A stretch of 64,000 nt of DNA from Flaccisagitta enflata (taxonomy: Eukaryota; Chaetognatha; Sagittoidea; Aphragmophora). The DNA is taken from positions 22,382,001 to 22,446,000 of the forward strand of contig OZ231128.1 in the NCBI GenBank assembly GCA_965153355.1. The letters are read 5' to 3'. A program made the position numbers and the translations under genes. This document shows positions 33,300 through 43,799 of this stretch, one piece after another; the stretch's first letter is position 1; each line of letters starts with the position of its first letter. The notes under the pieces were generated by a model. It was not told where the DNA came from, made no database searches, and saw nothing but the letters and a program-made list of their open reading frames with translations.

Positions 33300-34990
33300 G
33301 CCCCCCTCCCTATTAAAGACCCTAAACCAGTCCCACTGACCCCACATCAAGCTTCTAATACCCTACATCTGGCATCTCAGACCCCAAACCTGATTTGTCA
33401 AACTTAATATCAGGCCTTTTGGACCCCCAAACAAGCCTCAGATAAGCCCTCCGGCCCTCAAATCCGCTTGCTGTGCGTCATGCCTTCAAATCTGCCTTCC
33501 ATGACAGAGCCACCTTAATGGGCAGCAGCACCAAAGGCCTGATATCCTGTAGGACACAGGGGTGTATTTCCAGACATCCATCCGTCCATCTGTTGGTTTC
33601 TCTGTCTTTCTGTTTGTCCATCCCTCCCCGCCATTGGTCCTTGAGCTTTAAATCAGCCCTCTCAAGCCATATTTTGGCCCTCTGAGCCCTCAATTAAGCC
33701 CTCAATACTTCAAATCAACTCTTTAGATCTAGAATTGGCCCTCCAGAGCTCAAATCAGCCCTCAAGACCTCAAATAAGCCCTTCAAGTCTCAAACCTGCC
33801 CATTAGGCTTAAAGCCGGCCCCCTAGACCTTGTATCTGTTCTTCAAGGCCTGAAATCTGCCCTTCAAACTTCAAATCAGCCATCAATAACATCAATTGCT
33901 CTTCTCAGGCCTGATATATTCCCCTCCGGACATCTGGAAATTCACCCTTGTGTCCTACAGGACATTGGCCCTTTACAATCACTGCCCCCCTTGATAACTC
34001 CAAGCAGTGCATTGGGTACCGCTGACCATGTGCAATCCTTGAATAACTTGGATCCTTGGATGACATGCCTATAAAAGTTTATGAGGCCCTGGAAAGCTGA
34101 TCTTTAGCATATGATAGTGTAAAGGCTCCTTTAAGGCTGTTTCAATGACTGATTTGATATCTATCTCCCTGGATTTGAGACGTGAGAGGGCTGACTGAAT
34201 ACTGAGAGGGCTGATCTTATGCGTGAGAATGCTGATTTGAGGCTCTGAGAGGGCAGTTTTAAGGCCTGAGGGGCCTTAGAGAGCTGATTTTTAGCCCAAA
34301 GGCTGAGAGATCTAGGCCGATTGATTTTTAGTTCAAAAGGGCCAAGCTTAGGTCTGAGAAAGTTTTTTGAGGAAAATATAGCTAAGTTAAGGCCTAAGGG
34401 GACTTTCATTCTTCCAGCCTAGTTCAATTGATAAAACACTGATATTGGCCAATTGAAGCCACGAACAAGTCATGCAAGGATTAAACATAGTCGGCGGTAC
34501 CCAATGCTTTGAATGATCAAAGAAGAGTTACAATGAGAACAGGGCAGCAGCCTCAAAGAGCAAATATTTTGTAGATCAGAGGGGTGAATGTCCAGACATC
34601 CTTAAAAGGCAAATCTGACACAGTTTTCTGATAGGAATTTCATGTTTTCTAAAATTTCTCATCAAATTTCCATGTTATGCAATGGTAATACACATTTAGT
34701 TCATTTTTCATCAGTTTTCCATGTTATTCAGTAAAAATTTTGCATTGGTCAGAGCTAAAAAAGCCTCATGCCTTGAAGGGGGTATAGATGGATGATTGGA
34801 CAGAAAATTGGAAAGACAGATGGATGGATGTCTAATATTCAATCCTCCCTACGTCCTACAAGCTTTTGACACTTTCCCAAAAAAGTCTATTCGATACCTG
34901 GTTGATTTCAGGCTGATATGGCTTGAGAAAGCTTATCTCATGCTGAAGGACCAATTTGAGGTTTCCAGGCAGCGGCCCCGAAGGGGATGC
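33300..34990. repeat. Cluster of GGGCAGCGG-family remnants
   Basis: Several partial copies: GGGCAGCAGCACCAAAGGCC with CCTGTAGGACACAGGGG at 33520, a reverse copy with TGTCCTACAGGACATTGGCC at 33950 and GGGTACCGCTGACCATG at 34015, a 5' part ACAAGTCATGCAAGGATTAA at 34463, and about 21-bp CCTCAAATCAGCCCTC units throughout. No genes. Confidence 0.6.
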
Positions 34991-35030
34991 AGTTCTGAAG
35001 AAGACAGGGGGATTTTCATTTGTCAGTTTG

Positions 35031-35685
35031 TTTTTTTGGGCAGCGGCCCCGAAGGGGACGAAGTCCTGTAGAACACAGGGGGACTTTCGTTCGTTCGTTC
35101 GTTCGTTCGTCCGTCCGTCCCGCCCCTCGAGGCCTCTCAGGCCTCAAATCTGGCCTCTCAGGCCCCAAATCTGGCCTCTCAGGCCTCAAATTAGACCTCT
35201 TAGGCCTTAAATCTGGCCTCTCAGGCCTCAAATCTAGCCTCTTAGGCCTCCAATTTGACCTCTCAGGCCTTTTATCTGGCCTCTCAGGCCTCAAATCTGG
35301 CATCTCAGGCCTCAAATCTGGCCTCTTAGACCTCAAATCCAACCTCTTGCCTCAAATTAGGCCTCTCAAGCCTCAAATCAGCTATCTGATCCTCAAGTCA
35401 GTTCTCTATGGCTTTCCAAGCCTTGATCCAGCTCTTTCAAGCCTCAAGTCAGCCCATTCAAGCCCCCAACTGGCTTTCTTGCCTTACATCAGCCCTCTTA
35501 GACCTGAATTCAGCCCAAACGGACGGACGGATGGACGAACGAATGGATGAACGAAAAAACCCCTGTGTTCTACAGGACTTCGTCCCCTTCGGGGCCGCTG
35601 CCCTGCTTCCCCTCACCCAAATTCACAATCATGCACAGCAGGGCAACGGGTATCGCTGGCCACATATTGCCCTTGGGCGACCTGT
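35031..35685 (-). mobile_element. GGGCAGCGG/ACAGG element, GAAGTCCTG subfamily (complete)
   Basis: Read in reverse: ACAGGTCGCCCAAGGGC 5' hairpin, GGTATCGCTGGCC-type box, GGGCAGCGGCCCCGAAGGGG, GAAGTCCTGTAGAACACAGG, a 21-bp CCTCTCAGGCCTCAAATCTG minisatellite, GTCCGTCC and CGTTCGTTCG repeats, the complementary arm, then GCTGCCCAAAAAAA. Same subfamily as 49398-49852. Confidence 0.65.
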
Positions 35686-35849
35686 TGTCTATCCATTTGT
35701 TCCCCTCATCATGCCTCACAGGCCTAATATCTGGCCTATATGGCCTCAAATCAGCCCTCTCAGGCTTCAAATCAGCCCTCCCAAGCCTCAAATCTGCCCT
35801 TTCAAGCCTTAAATTTTCCATTTCAAGCCTATCATCTGCCCTTGCTGGC

Positions 35850-36000
35850 TTTTTGGGCAGCGACCCCAAAGGGCCAATATCCTGTAAGACACAGGGGGGA
35901 ATTTCCAAACGTCCATCCTTCCTTTGGTCCGTCCGTCCGTCCCCCCCCCCCCGGTTGGCCATTAGGGCGGCTACCTGGAGGGTCAAATTTGGTCAAATTT
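35850..36000 (-). mobile_element. GGGCAGCGG-family 3' fragment
   Basis: TTTTTGGGCAGCGACCCCAA, CCTGTAAGACACAGGGGGG, then GTCCGTCCGTC and poly-C. It breaks off at GGTTGGCCATTAGG. Confidence 0.5.
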
Positions 36001-36044
36001 TAGAATGCTTCAGCCAACTAACCATACACTCTAAGTCGTATTTA

Positions 36045-36654
36045 ACAAGTCATCCAAGGATCACACATGGTCAGCGGTACCCGATGCGCTGCTGGGAGTG
36101 ATTAGCTGAAAAGTGGAATGAGAGCAGGCAGCGCAGGGGCCGATGTCCTGCAGGACACAGGGTAATTTCATACGTCCTGAGAGGACTGTATTTTGGTAAT
36201 TTTCCGATATTCAATTAATTTTGCATTTTTTCCAATTTTTTGTCAATTTGCCATGTTATTCAATGAGAATTTAAAGCCTGAGAGGCTGGATTTAGGGCCC
36301 AAGAGACTGGATTTGAGGCCCAAGAGACTGGATTTGAGGCCCAAGAGGCTGGATTTGAGGCCCAAGAAGCTGGATTTGAGGCCTGAGAGGCTGGATTTGA
36401 GGCCTGAGAGGCTGGATTTGAGGTCTGAGAGGCTGGATTTGAGCCCTGAGAGACTGGATTTGAGGTCTGAGAGGCCAGATTTGAAGCCTGAGAGGCTGAA
36501 TTTGAGGCCTGAGAGGCTTGAGAAGCCTCGGAGGGGGGGACGTATGGACAAACGGACGGATGGACGGATGGACGGACAGACGGCCATACGGACGTATGGA
36601 AATTCACCCCTGTGTCCTACAGGACATCTGCCCTTTGGGGCCGCTGCCCAAAAA
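36045..36654 (+). mobile_element. GGGCAGCGG/ACAAG element, GATGTCCTG subfamily (complete)
   Basis: ACAAGTCATCCAAGGATCAC, GGTCAGCGGTACCCGATGC, GGGGCCGATGTCCTGCAGGA, about 12 units of GAGGCTGGATTTGAGGCC, GGACGGATGGACGG repeats, the complementary arm CCTACAGGACATCTGCCC, then GGGGCCGCTGCCC and AAAAA. It lies inside the 5.1-kb inverted-repeat element. Confidence 0.65.
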
Positions 36655-36879
36655 GGATTTGTGGCAAGCGGAGATTGGTATCTGGAAAGAAAACCCACAC
36701 GCCAACACTATAGAGTTTCAATGGGCGTAAAACTGCTTTCATATTATACTTAATCATTGTGTTGCCGTGCAGGTTTCTTGATCAAATACCAACCACTGCT
36801 TGTCTGATTTACTGCCCAAATGCCGCATAGCATGTATGGTTAGATGGCGGAGAAATTCTAAATTTTGAGGCAAATTCAC

Positions 36880-37235
36880 CCTTCAGGTAACCGCCCTATT
36901 GGCCATCAAGGCTTCAAACCCTCACTCTCAGGCCTGATCTAAGCCCTCAAATCAGCCCTCCAGGCCTCATAACAGCTCTCCAGGCCTAAAATAAGCTCTC
37001 CAGGCCCCAAATCTGCCCCTAAGGCCCTAAGCTTGCCCCCCAGACCTCCCGCTTCAATTACTTCTTAGGCCTGATATATTCCCCATCAGGACATCTGAAA
37101 ATTCCCCCCTGTGTCCTACAGGACATTTGCCCTTTGGGGCCGCTGTCCTGCTCTCATTCCACGACTTCACTTGATCACTCTAAGCAGGGCATTGGGTACC
37201 GCTGAGGCGCTGACTATGTGTGATCCTTGGATGAC
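36880..37235 (-). mobile_element. GGGCAGCGG-family element, partial
   Basis: The minisatellite CCAGGCCTCAAATC is followed by CCTACAGGACATTTGCCC, GGGGCCGCTGTCCTGC, GGGTACCGCTGAGG and ATCCTTGGATGACTAGT: core and 5' end in reverse. The 3' end is not present. Confidence 0.5.
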
Positions 37236-37772
37236 TAGTTAAGAAATGAAATCAGAAAAAGATAATGATTGATGATCATCAATTTTTGCCCATTTTGATA
37301 TTGAATGTTTTCACAGTTTTGCTCGCCATTTCTAAACGGTTTGAGCCACAAGTGCCAGATTGCGCTCATCTTGTAGATTTTTTGATGTAGATTAATTTCC
37401 TTTTTTTAAAAAGTTTACTAGCTGTTCTAGAAGCCAAGAAATCTTTGAAAGAAGGTGACCCTAAAGATAAGCTTTTGTACTACAACCACCAATTCATCAT
37501 CAACCCCTAAAATGTCATATCAAACAAATCTCCGCATGAGAAAAAATTTGCCGCCATGTTATTCTAAGTCCCAATACATCATAAAACACTGGGAACATGG
37601 TCTGATGAGGGGTCATTGATGCCTGCCTTTATAGGGCTATCGGGGACAGGGTGTAATGGTTAGCGGCACCCGATGCCCCTAGGTTTTTGTGTGTGGGGGG
37701 ATGGCTTGGGATTGCCTGAGGCTGGCATAACGGCCTTGAGGCTGGCATTTGGGCTCTCAGGTTGGCATTTGT

Positions 37773-37878
<106 letters not shown>

Positions 37879-38164
37879 CTATAGATGAGGTGATTTGTCT
37901 ACGTCAGTACAATTCTGAGGCCTCATAGGGAGATCGGGGAGCGGAAGAGTATTAAATAAATGATAACGTCAGAGAAATGGCGACATCACATCGCTCGACA
38001 GCTCATGAACAATGGATACATTTGGACGCAATATCATCATATGTGTTTTAGCATAAACGCGAAGATAAGTACGTATATCTCATATCTGGATGATCTCTTT
38101 GTACGAAAGCACACAATCTCTACATGACACCATCTTTAGTCAGAATTGTTACTTTCTTTCAATC

Positions 38165-38384
<220 letters not shown>

Positions 38385-38734
38385 CACACGTCAACAACAG
38401 TTTTCTCACTTTGTTTGAAGTTTGCTTATCTCCCAAATTTGGTGGTTTTCAGCCAATCGTACTTCTTTGTTCCCCGACTATGACAAAATGTCAGTGTTTG
38501 CCACTGCTTTAGCAAATATTTATGAACAGTAATCTTCGATGTCTTGGGATCATTAAGACTGCCAAAGTCAAAGAATTATGTGTCAAACATAGACAAGAAT
38601 TTAAGTCGTTCTGGGTGATCACGGAACAGAGGAATACCCTTCATTTGCCGCTCGCGCTCTTCCATTCAAGGATTGTTCATTTGGATTGAACAAGGCCAAC
38701 ACCTATAAGTCGCGTGCGAGATTTACAGGGTAAG

Positions 38735-38945
38735 AAGGACTTAGAATGACTTAAAATGACTTAGAATGACTTAGAACGACTTAGAATGACTTAAAATGTC
38801 CAAAAAGGACTTAAAATGTCTAAAAAACCTAAGGACCAAAAATGACTTAAAATAACTTAAAATGACTTTGAATAACTTAAAATGACTTAGAATGACTCAA
38901 AATGACTTACAATAACTATTAATGACTAAAAAAGACTTAAAATGA
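38735..38945. repeat. 10-11-bp minisatellite GACTTAGAAT
   Basis: About 20 units of GACTTA(A/G)AAT with slight variation. Confidence 0.8.
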
Positions 38946-38969
38946 CCTAAGAGTTGACGCTTTATTACA

Positions 38970-39072
38970 AAAAAAGTAAAGTGTGACGGACCGACGGACG
39001 GACGGACGGACCGACGGACGGACGGACGGACCGACAAAGCGGGGTGTAGAGTCGCGTGCACGCGACTAAAAA
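38970..39072 (+). mobile_element. 3' end of an ACAAG element (AGTCGCG)
   Basis: GTGACGGACCGACGGACGG repeats, GGGGTGTAGAGTCGCG, hairpin AGTCGCGTGCACGCGACT, AAAAA. Confidence 0.55.
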
Positions 39073-39106
39073 CTGGATTCTTAGGCTGATTACTGTTTAC
39101 AAAGAA

Positions 39107-39263
39107 ACAAGGCCGGATACACGGCAAGATATTCGAGGACCGTTGGGCAGAGGCCGTAATGCATAAACCGCTCGTAATTCAAAAATATTCTGGACCGACG
39201 AACTGACTGACCGACCGACTTACCAACACGGCAAAGTGCAGCGTCGCGCGTTCGACTAAAAAA
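39107..39263 (+). mobile_element. ACAAG element, compact 157-bp copy
   Basis: ACAAGGCCGGATACACGGC start; GACCGACCGACTTACC core; GTCGCGCGTTCGACTAAAAA end. The hairpin is shortened (GTCG/CGCGTT/CGAC). It shares the GTAATGCATAAACCGCTCG segment with the 63045 copy. Confidence 0.6.
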
Positions 39264-39344
39264 GAGTGCAACAGTATCACCGGGCACGACAATTTATATC
39301 GACTCTTCATGGATTAAAGCAGAGAATGAAAATGAAGGTTAATA

Positions 39345-39508
39345 CTTGCTGGCATTTGGGCCTGGAGACTGGGATTTGGGCCTCAAGACTGGAATTTGGG
39401 CCTCGAGACTAAAATCTGAGGGGGGGGGGAACAAAGGAGAAGGAGGAGAAAATTCCCCATATGTGTGAAAGCATAGGTCATCGACCCCTTCGGGGCCGCT
39501 GCCCAAGA
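39345..39508 (+). mobile_element. GGGCAGCGG-family 3' fragment (GATGACC subfamily)
   Basis: 20-bp units GAGACTGGGATTTGGGCC, AAGGAGGAGAAAATTCCCC, GCATAGGTCATCGACCCC, GGGGCCGCTGCCCAAGACC. Confidence 0.5.
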
Positions 39509-39788
39509 CCATCAATTTTTATGAAAATCTCAAAAAGCGCTCTTGACAAGATTTTATCTTCATAAGTTCCAGTAAATAGATCATAGATTCTATACAAAAC
39601 AATGAAATAACCTACTGTAATGTTACTTTTCTCCGGATCCTGCTATGAGAGGGTAGTGTGCGCTCTTTCCCATTTTTTCTTGACTCAATTCTTCTTTCCT
39701 TTTAATTTCCATTTCTCCATCGTTCATCTAGTTGGTTTTACCCTTCTCCTGCCTTCCCATCATTTTTCCCATAGGTAGTGCCATTTTC

Positions 39789-39985
39789 AGTCGATTTCTA
39801 TGCGACTCTACATCTCACATTGTCTGTCTGTCCATCGGTTCGTTGACTGGTTGGTCGGTCACATTTGACTTTTTTTTGTTTTTGCAGTCTTGGGCCTCAC
39901 TGCTCCTGCCCAGATGCTCTAGTAACCCCGAGTATGACCCCTGCCCTCTCGCATGTGACAAGGGTAGCCGCGTATCCGACATTTT
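39789..39985 (-). mobile_element. ACAAG element, reverse copy
   Basis: AGTCGATTTCTATGCGACTC hairpin end, GTCTGTCTGTCC, then TGGGCCTCACTGCTCCTGCC and GTAGCCGCGTATCCG. It is similar in the middle to 42244, 46954, 47176 and 49045. The ACAAG end is mutated. Confidence 0.5.
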
Positions 39986-40105
39986 TTCATCGCATCCCCC
40001 TTTTCAATCGCATAAACGCACCTCTATCAACTAGGACTCGGTTGCTTTCGGTCTTGCTTTTGTATCCCTTTCGTTCTTTTTATCTGATGGATTATGTATC
40101 TATCC

Positions 40106-40290
<185 letters not shown>

Positions 40291-41321
40291 TTTTTTGGGC
40301 AGCGGCCCCGAAGGGGCCGATGACCTATGCTTTCACACAGGAGAAAATTCTTCTCCTCCTTCTCCTCCTCCTCCTCCTCCTTCTCCGTCCACCCCCTCGA
40401 CCAGCCTTAAAGCTCAAAATCTAGCCTCGAGGCTCAATTGTCAGCCTCGAGGCTCATATTCCAGCTTTGAAGCTCAAATTCCAGCTTCAAGGCTCAAATT
40501 CCAGCCTTGAGGCTCAAATTCCAGTTTCAAGGTTCAAAATTGAGCCTTAAAGCCCAGAATCCAGCCTTTCCAGCCTCTCCAGCTTCTCCAATTCTTCTTC
40601 CTCTTCTCCTCCTTCTCTGTCCACCCCCTTGACCCTCAAATCATTTAAGCCAAAAATCCAGCCTCGAGGTTCAAATTCTAGCCTCGAGGCTCAAATTTTA
40701 GCCTCGCGGCTCAAATTCCAGCCTCAAGGCTCAAATTCCAGCCTCAAGGCTCAAATTCCAGCATCGAGGCTCAAATTCCAGCCACAAGGCTCAAATTCCA
40801 GCCTCGAGGCTCAAATTCCAGCCTCGAGGCTCAAATTCCAGCCTCGAGGCTCAAATTCCAGCCTCGAGGCTCAAATTCCAGCCTCGAGGCTCAAATTCCA
40901 ACCTAGAGGCTCAAATTCCAACCGTGAGGCTCAAATTCCAGCTTCAAGCCTCAAATTCCAGCCTCAAAGCTTAAAATCCAGCCTCAAGGCTCATAATCAA
41001 GCCTCAAAGCCCAGAATTGAGCCTTGAGGCTAAATATCCGGCCACATGACCCCATTTCCAGCCTCCAAGCTCAAATTGCATTCTTTAAGGCCCAAATTTT
41101 AACCTCAAGGCCCAAATCGCAGCCTTGAGACCCAAATCCTAGCCTTTAAGCTGAAATCCCATTTTCCAGCCTTAAAGCACAAAACCTGGTCCAAGGTTCA
41201 TTTCTCAGCTTCCAGGCCCAAATCCCAACAGCATAGGTCATCAGCCCCTTCGGGCTGCTGCCCCTCTCCTGTCACACATCACACTTTTGAGGCAACAGGT
41301 ACCGCTGACCATCAGCTTTGC
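40291..41321 (-). mobile_element. GGGCAGCGG-family element, GATGACC subfamily
   Basis: TTTTTTGGGCAGCGGCCCC, GATGACCTATGCTTTCACAC, CTCCTC tract, about 30 units of the 20-bp AGGCTCAAATTCCAGCCTCG (40400-41030), complementary arm GCATAGGTCATCAGCCCC, then GGTACCGCTGACCATC. The 5' ACAAG hairpin is missing. Confidence 0.6.
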
Positions 41322-41329
41322 GACTATTT

Positions 41330-41473
<144 letters not shown>

Positions 41474-41576
41474 CAATGAATGGTCATCCGTGGACTTTTT
41501 ATTGTATTCTCTAAGAATTCGTTAATAGATTTCTTCGCGGAAATAAAGCCAACAAGAAGATTGTGCAAAGAATTAT

Positions 41577-41923
<347 letters not shown>

Positions 41924-42243
41924 GAAAAAAACAACAACAGAAGACAACAACAAAAAATTACAACGAAAACAAAGACAACAACAACGAGGAAACAACGACA
42001 ACAATTATGAAAAGGACATCAACAACAATAACAATGACATGGTTGAACAAAAAGGCTTCTAACAGCAGCATTGATAAATTGCATCCTTGGGCAAAGTTCA
42101 TGGCCGCAAAATTGGCGGATAGTATGGGCGTTGGTGACTTGGAACTTTCATGGAAGAAAGAGTAGCTCATGTCTTACAATCAGGCGGAAAAACGCATGAA
42201 TAGCATGAGAAACTACTTCTAGTTTGCCTGATAGGATAAAATT

Positions 42244-42457
42244 TCTAGTCGCATGCACGCGACCCTACAACCCGCTTTGTCCGTCGGTCGGTCGGTCGGT
42301 CGGTCGGTTGGTCGGTCGGTCAGTTTTTCGGTCACACTTTACTTTTTTTTTTATTTTCTTTCTTTGACCTCACTGCTCCTGCCCAAATGTTCTGGTGACC
42401 TCAAATATGGCCACTGCCCACCCACACGCAACTTCGGTAGCCGTATATCCGGCCTTG
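42244..42457 (-). mobile_element. ACAAG element, AGTCGCG subfamily, reverse
   Basis: In reverse it starts ACAAGGCCGGATATACGGC and ends GGGTCGCGTGCATGCGACT. The CGGTCGGTCGG core (42280-42330) and TTGACCTCACTGCTCCTGCC middle match the other copies. Confidence 0.6.
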
Positions 42458-42478
42458 TTTTTATTTCAATCGCCCTAG

Positions 42479-43006
42479 CAGTCAGTGGACAAAACAAAAT
42501 AGGTAGAGAGCTCACTCTGTTGGCTTTGATCCAATCTACTGTTATTAAACAGCAGGCTGTAAACAACAACTGGTTGTGAAAATTACAGCCGGCTGTCATC
42601 TTACAAAGTCGGCAAAAATCCAACCTAAATAGAACAGAACGTTGACTAGCATATTCATAATCCTGATGAAATTCTGAGAAGTTTGATATGTCACACTTAA
42701 CACTTTTTATAAGAAATAATCTTTTAACAATGCATTATAAATCTATTAAACATTGATAAAAAAATTCTATTTTCATATAAAAGTATATGTTGTGACATAT
42801 CAAACTTGTAAGAATTTCACTAGGATTATGAATTTGCAGGTCTCATTCTCTTAGGTGAAAGTTGGATTTTTGCCAAATTTGTAGCATGAGAGCAGGCTGT
42901 AATTTTCACAACCAGTTGTTGTTTACAGCCTGCTGTTTGATAACAGTAGGCTGGATCAAAGCCAACAGAGTGAGCTCTCTGCCTATTTTGTTTTGTCCAC
43001 TGACTG
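42479..43006. mobile_element. 528-bp palindromic element flanked by CTAG
   Basis: Ends CAGTCAGTGGACAAAACAAA and its complement; arms are near-perfect for over 150 bp. CTAG at 42475-42478 and 43007-43010. It can also be read as a TA duplication with G...C ends. No coding potential. Confidence 0.7.
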
Positions 43007-43019
43007 CTAGTGTCATTTC

Positions 43020-43620
43020 AAATGTGGTGAAAACCTTGTAGCTGACTTAGCAGCTTCCTGTCACTCTGCGTGTCTCTCTATGCGCTATGCGTCCCTCCAT
43101 TCGCATATCCAAGTGTTACGTCCCTCTAATGTTTCTACTCCACGTGTCACTCCATTGGCCCATCCATGCTCTCTACCTGCTACTACATTACTCTAGCCAA
43201 GAGCCTAGTCTTTAGGTGCCCCTTCAAGGTTCACTCCTTGCTTTACTTCACATGCCACTCAATACGCTTTGTGCTTAAATGTATGCCCCACTATCTGTCA
43301 ATCTATGTGCCACTTCATGCATCACCTCACGGGTCACTCCATTCATCATTTCAGTTGCCACCTCACGGGTCACTCCATGTTCCACTTCATGCATCTCTTC
43401 ACTGGTCACTCCATGCGCCACTTCATGCGTTACCTCACTATCCAGTATCCACTCTATGTGCCCATTCGTGTTTCACCTCACTATCCACTCCATGTGCCAT
43501 TTCAAGCGTCACTCTACTGGTCACACCATGTGCCACTTCATGCGTTACCTCACTGGTCACTCCATTCGTCATTTCATGCGTCATTCGGCTTTTTCTTGTC
43601 ATGCCTCAATTCATTCTCAA
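43020..43620. repeat. Degenerate ~40-bp repeats (CACTTCATGCG / TCACTCCATG)
   Basis: Recurrent CACTTCATGCGTTACCTCAC and GGTCACTCCATG words. The three long plus-strand frames across it are His/Ser-rich translations of the repeat without recognisable domains. Confidence 0.6.
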
Positions 43621-43799
43621 CGCCATTACGATCCATTTCATTTCCACGACTCGAATTCAGCTCCACTTAGCCGGAATCATTCTATTATGCGTCATTTGTT
43701 ACATGGCACCATCACCACGCAAAAGAATATTCATTTTCGTTGCACCGAGATGATAAATACACTCACAGTAACAACCAGATATGAATGAATAGATGAGGT

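Larger units (their letters stand above)
32561..37653. mobile_element. 5.1-kb element with ~378-bp terminal inverted repeats
   Basis: Ends CACCCTGTCCCCGATAGCCC and GGGCTATCGGGGACAGGGTG. The arms 32561-32938 and 37276-37653 are complementary with few changes. Flanks TAAT at 32557-32560 and 37654-37657. CAC...GTG with a 4-bp duplication suggests a Chapaev/CMC-type element (inference). The interior has no transposase, only other repeats (CCGTATTT MITE, GGGCAGCGG family). Confidence 0.65.

Noticed and set aside
43166-43788. Three overlapping plus-strand frames of 133-195 codons
   Set aside because: His/Ser-rich translations of a 40-bp degenerate repeat, with no domain and several frames equally open.
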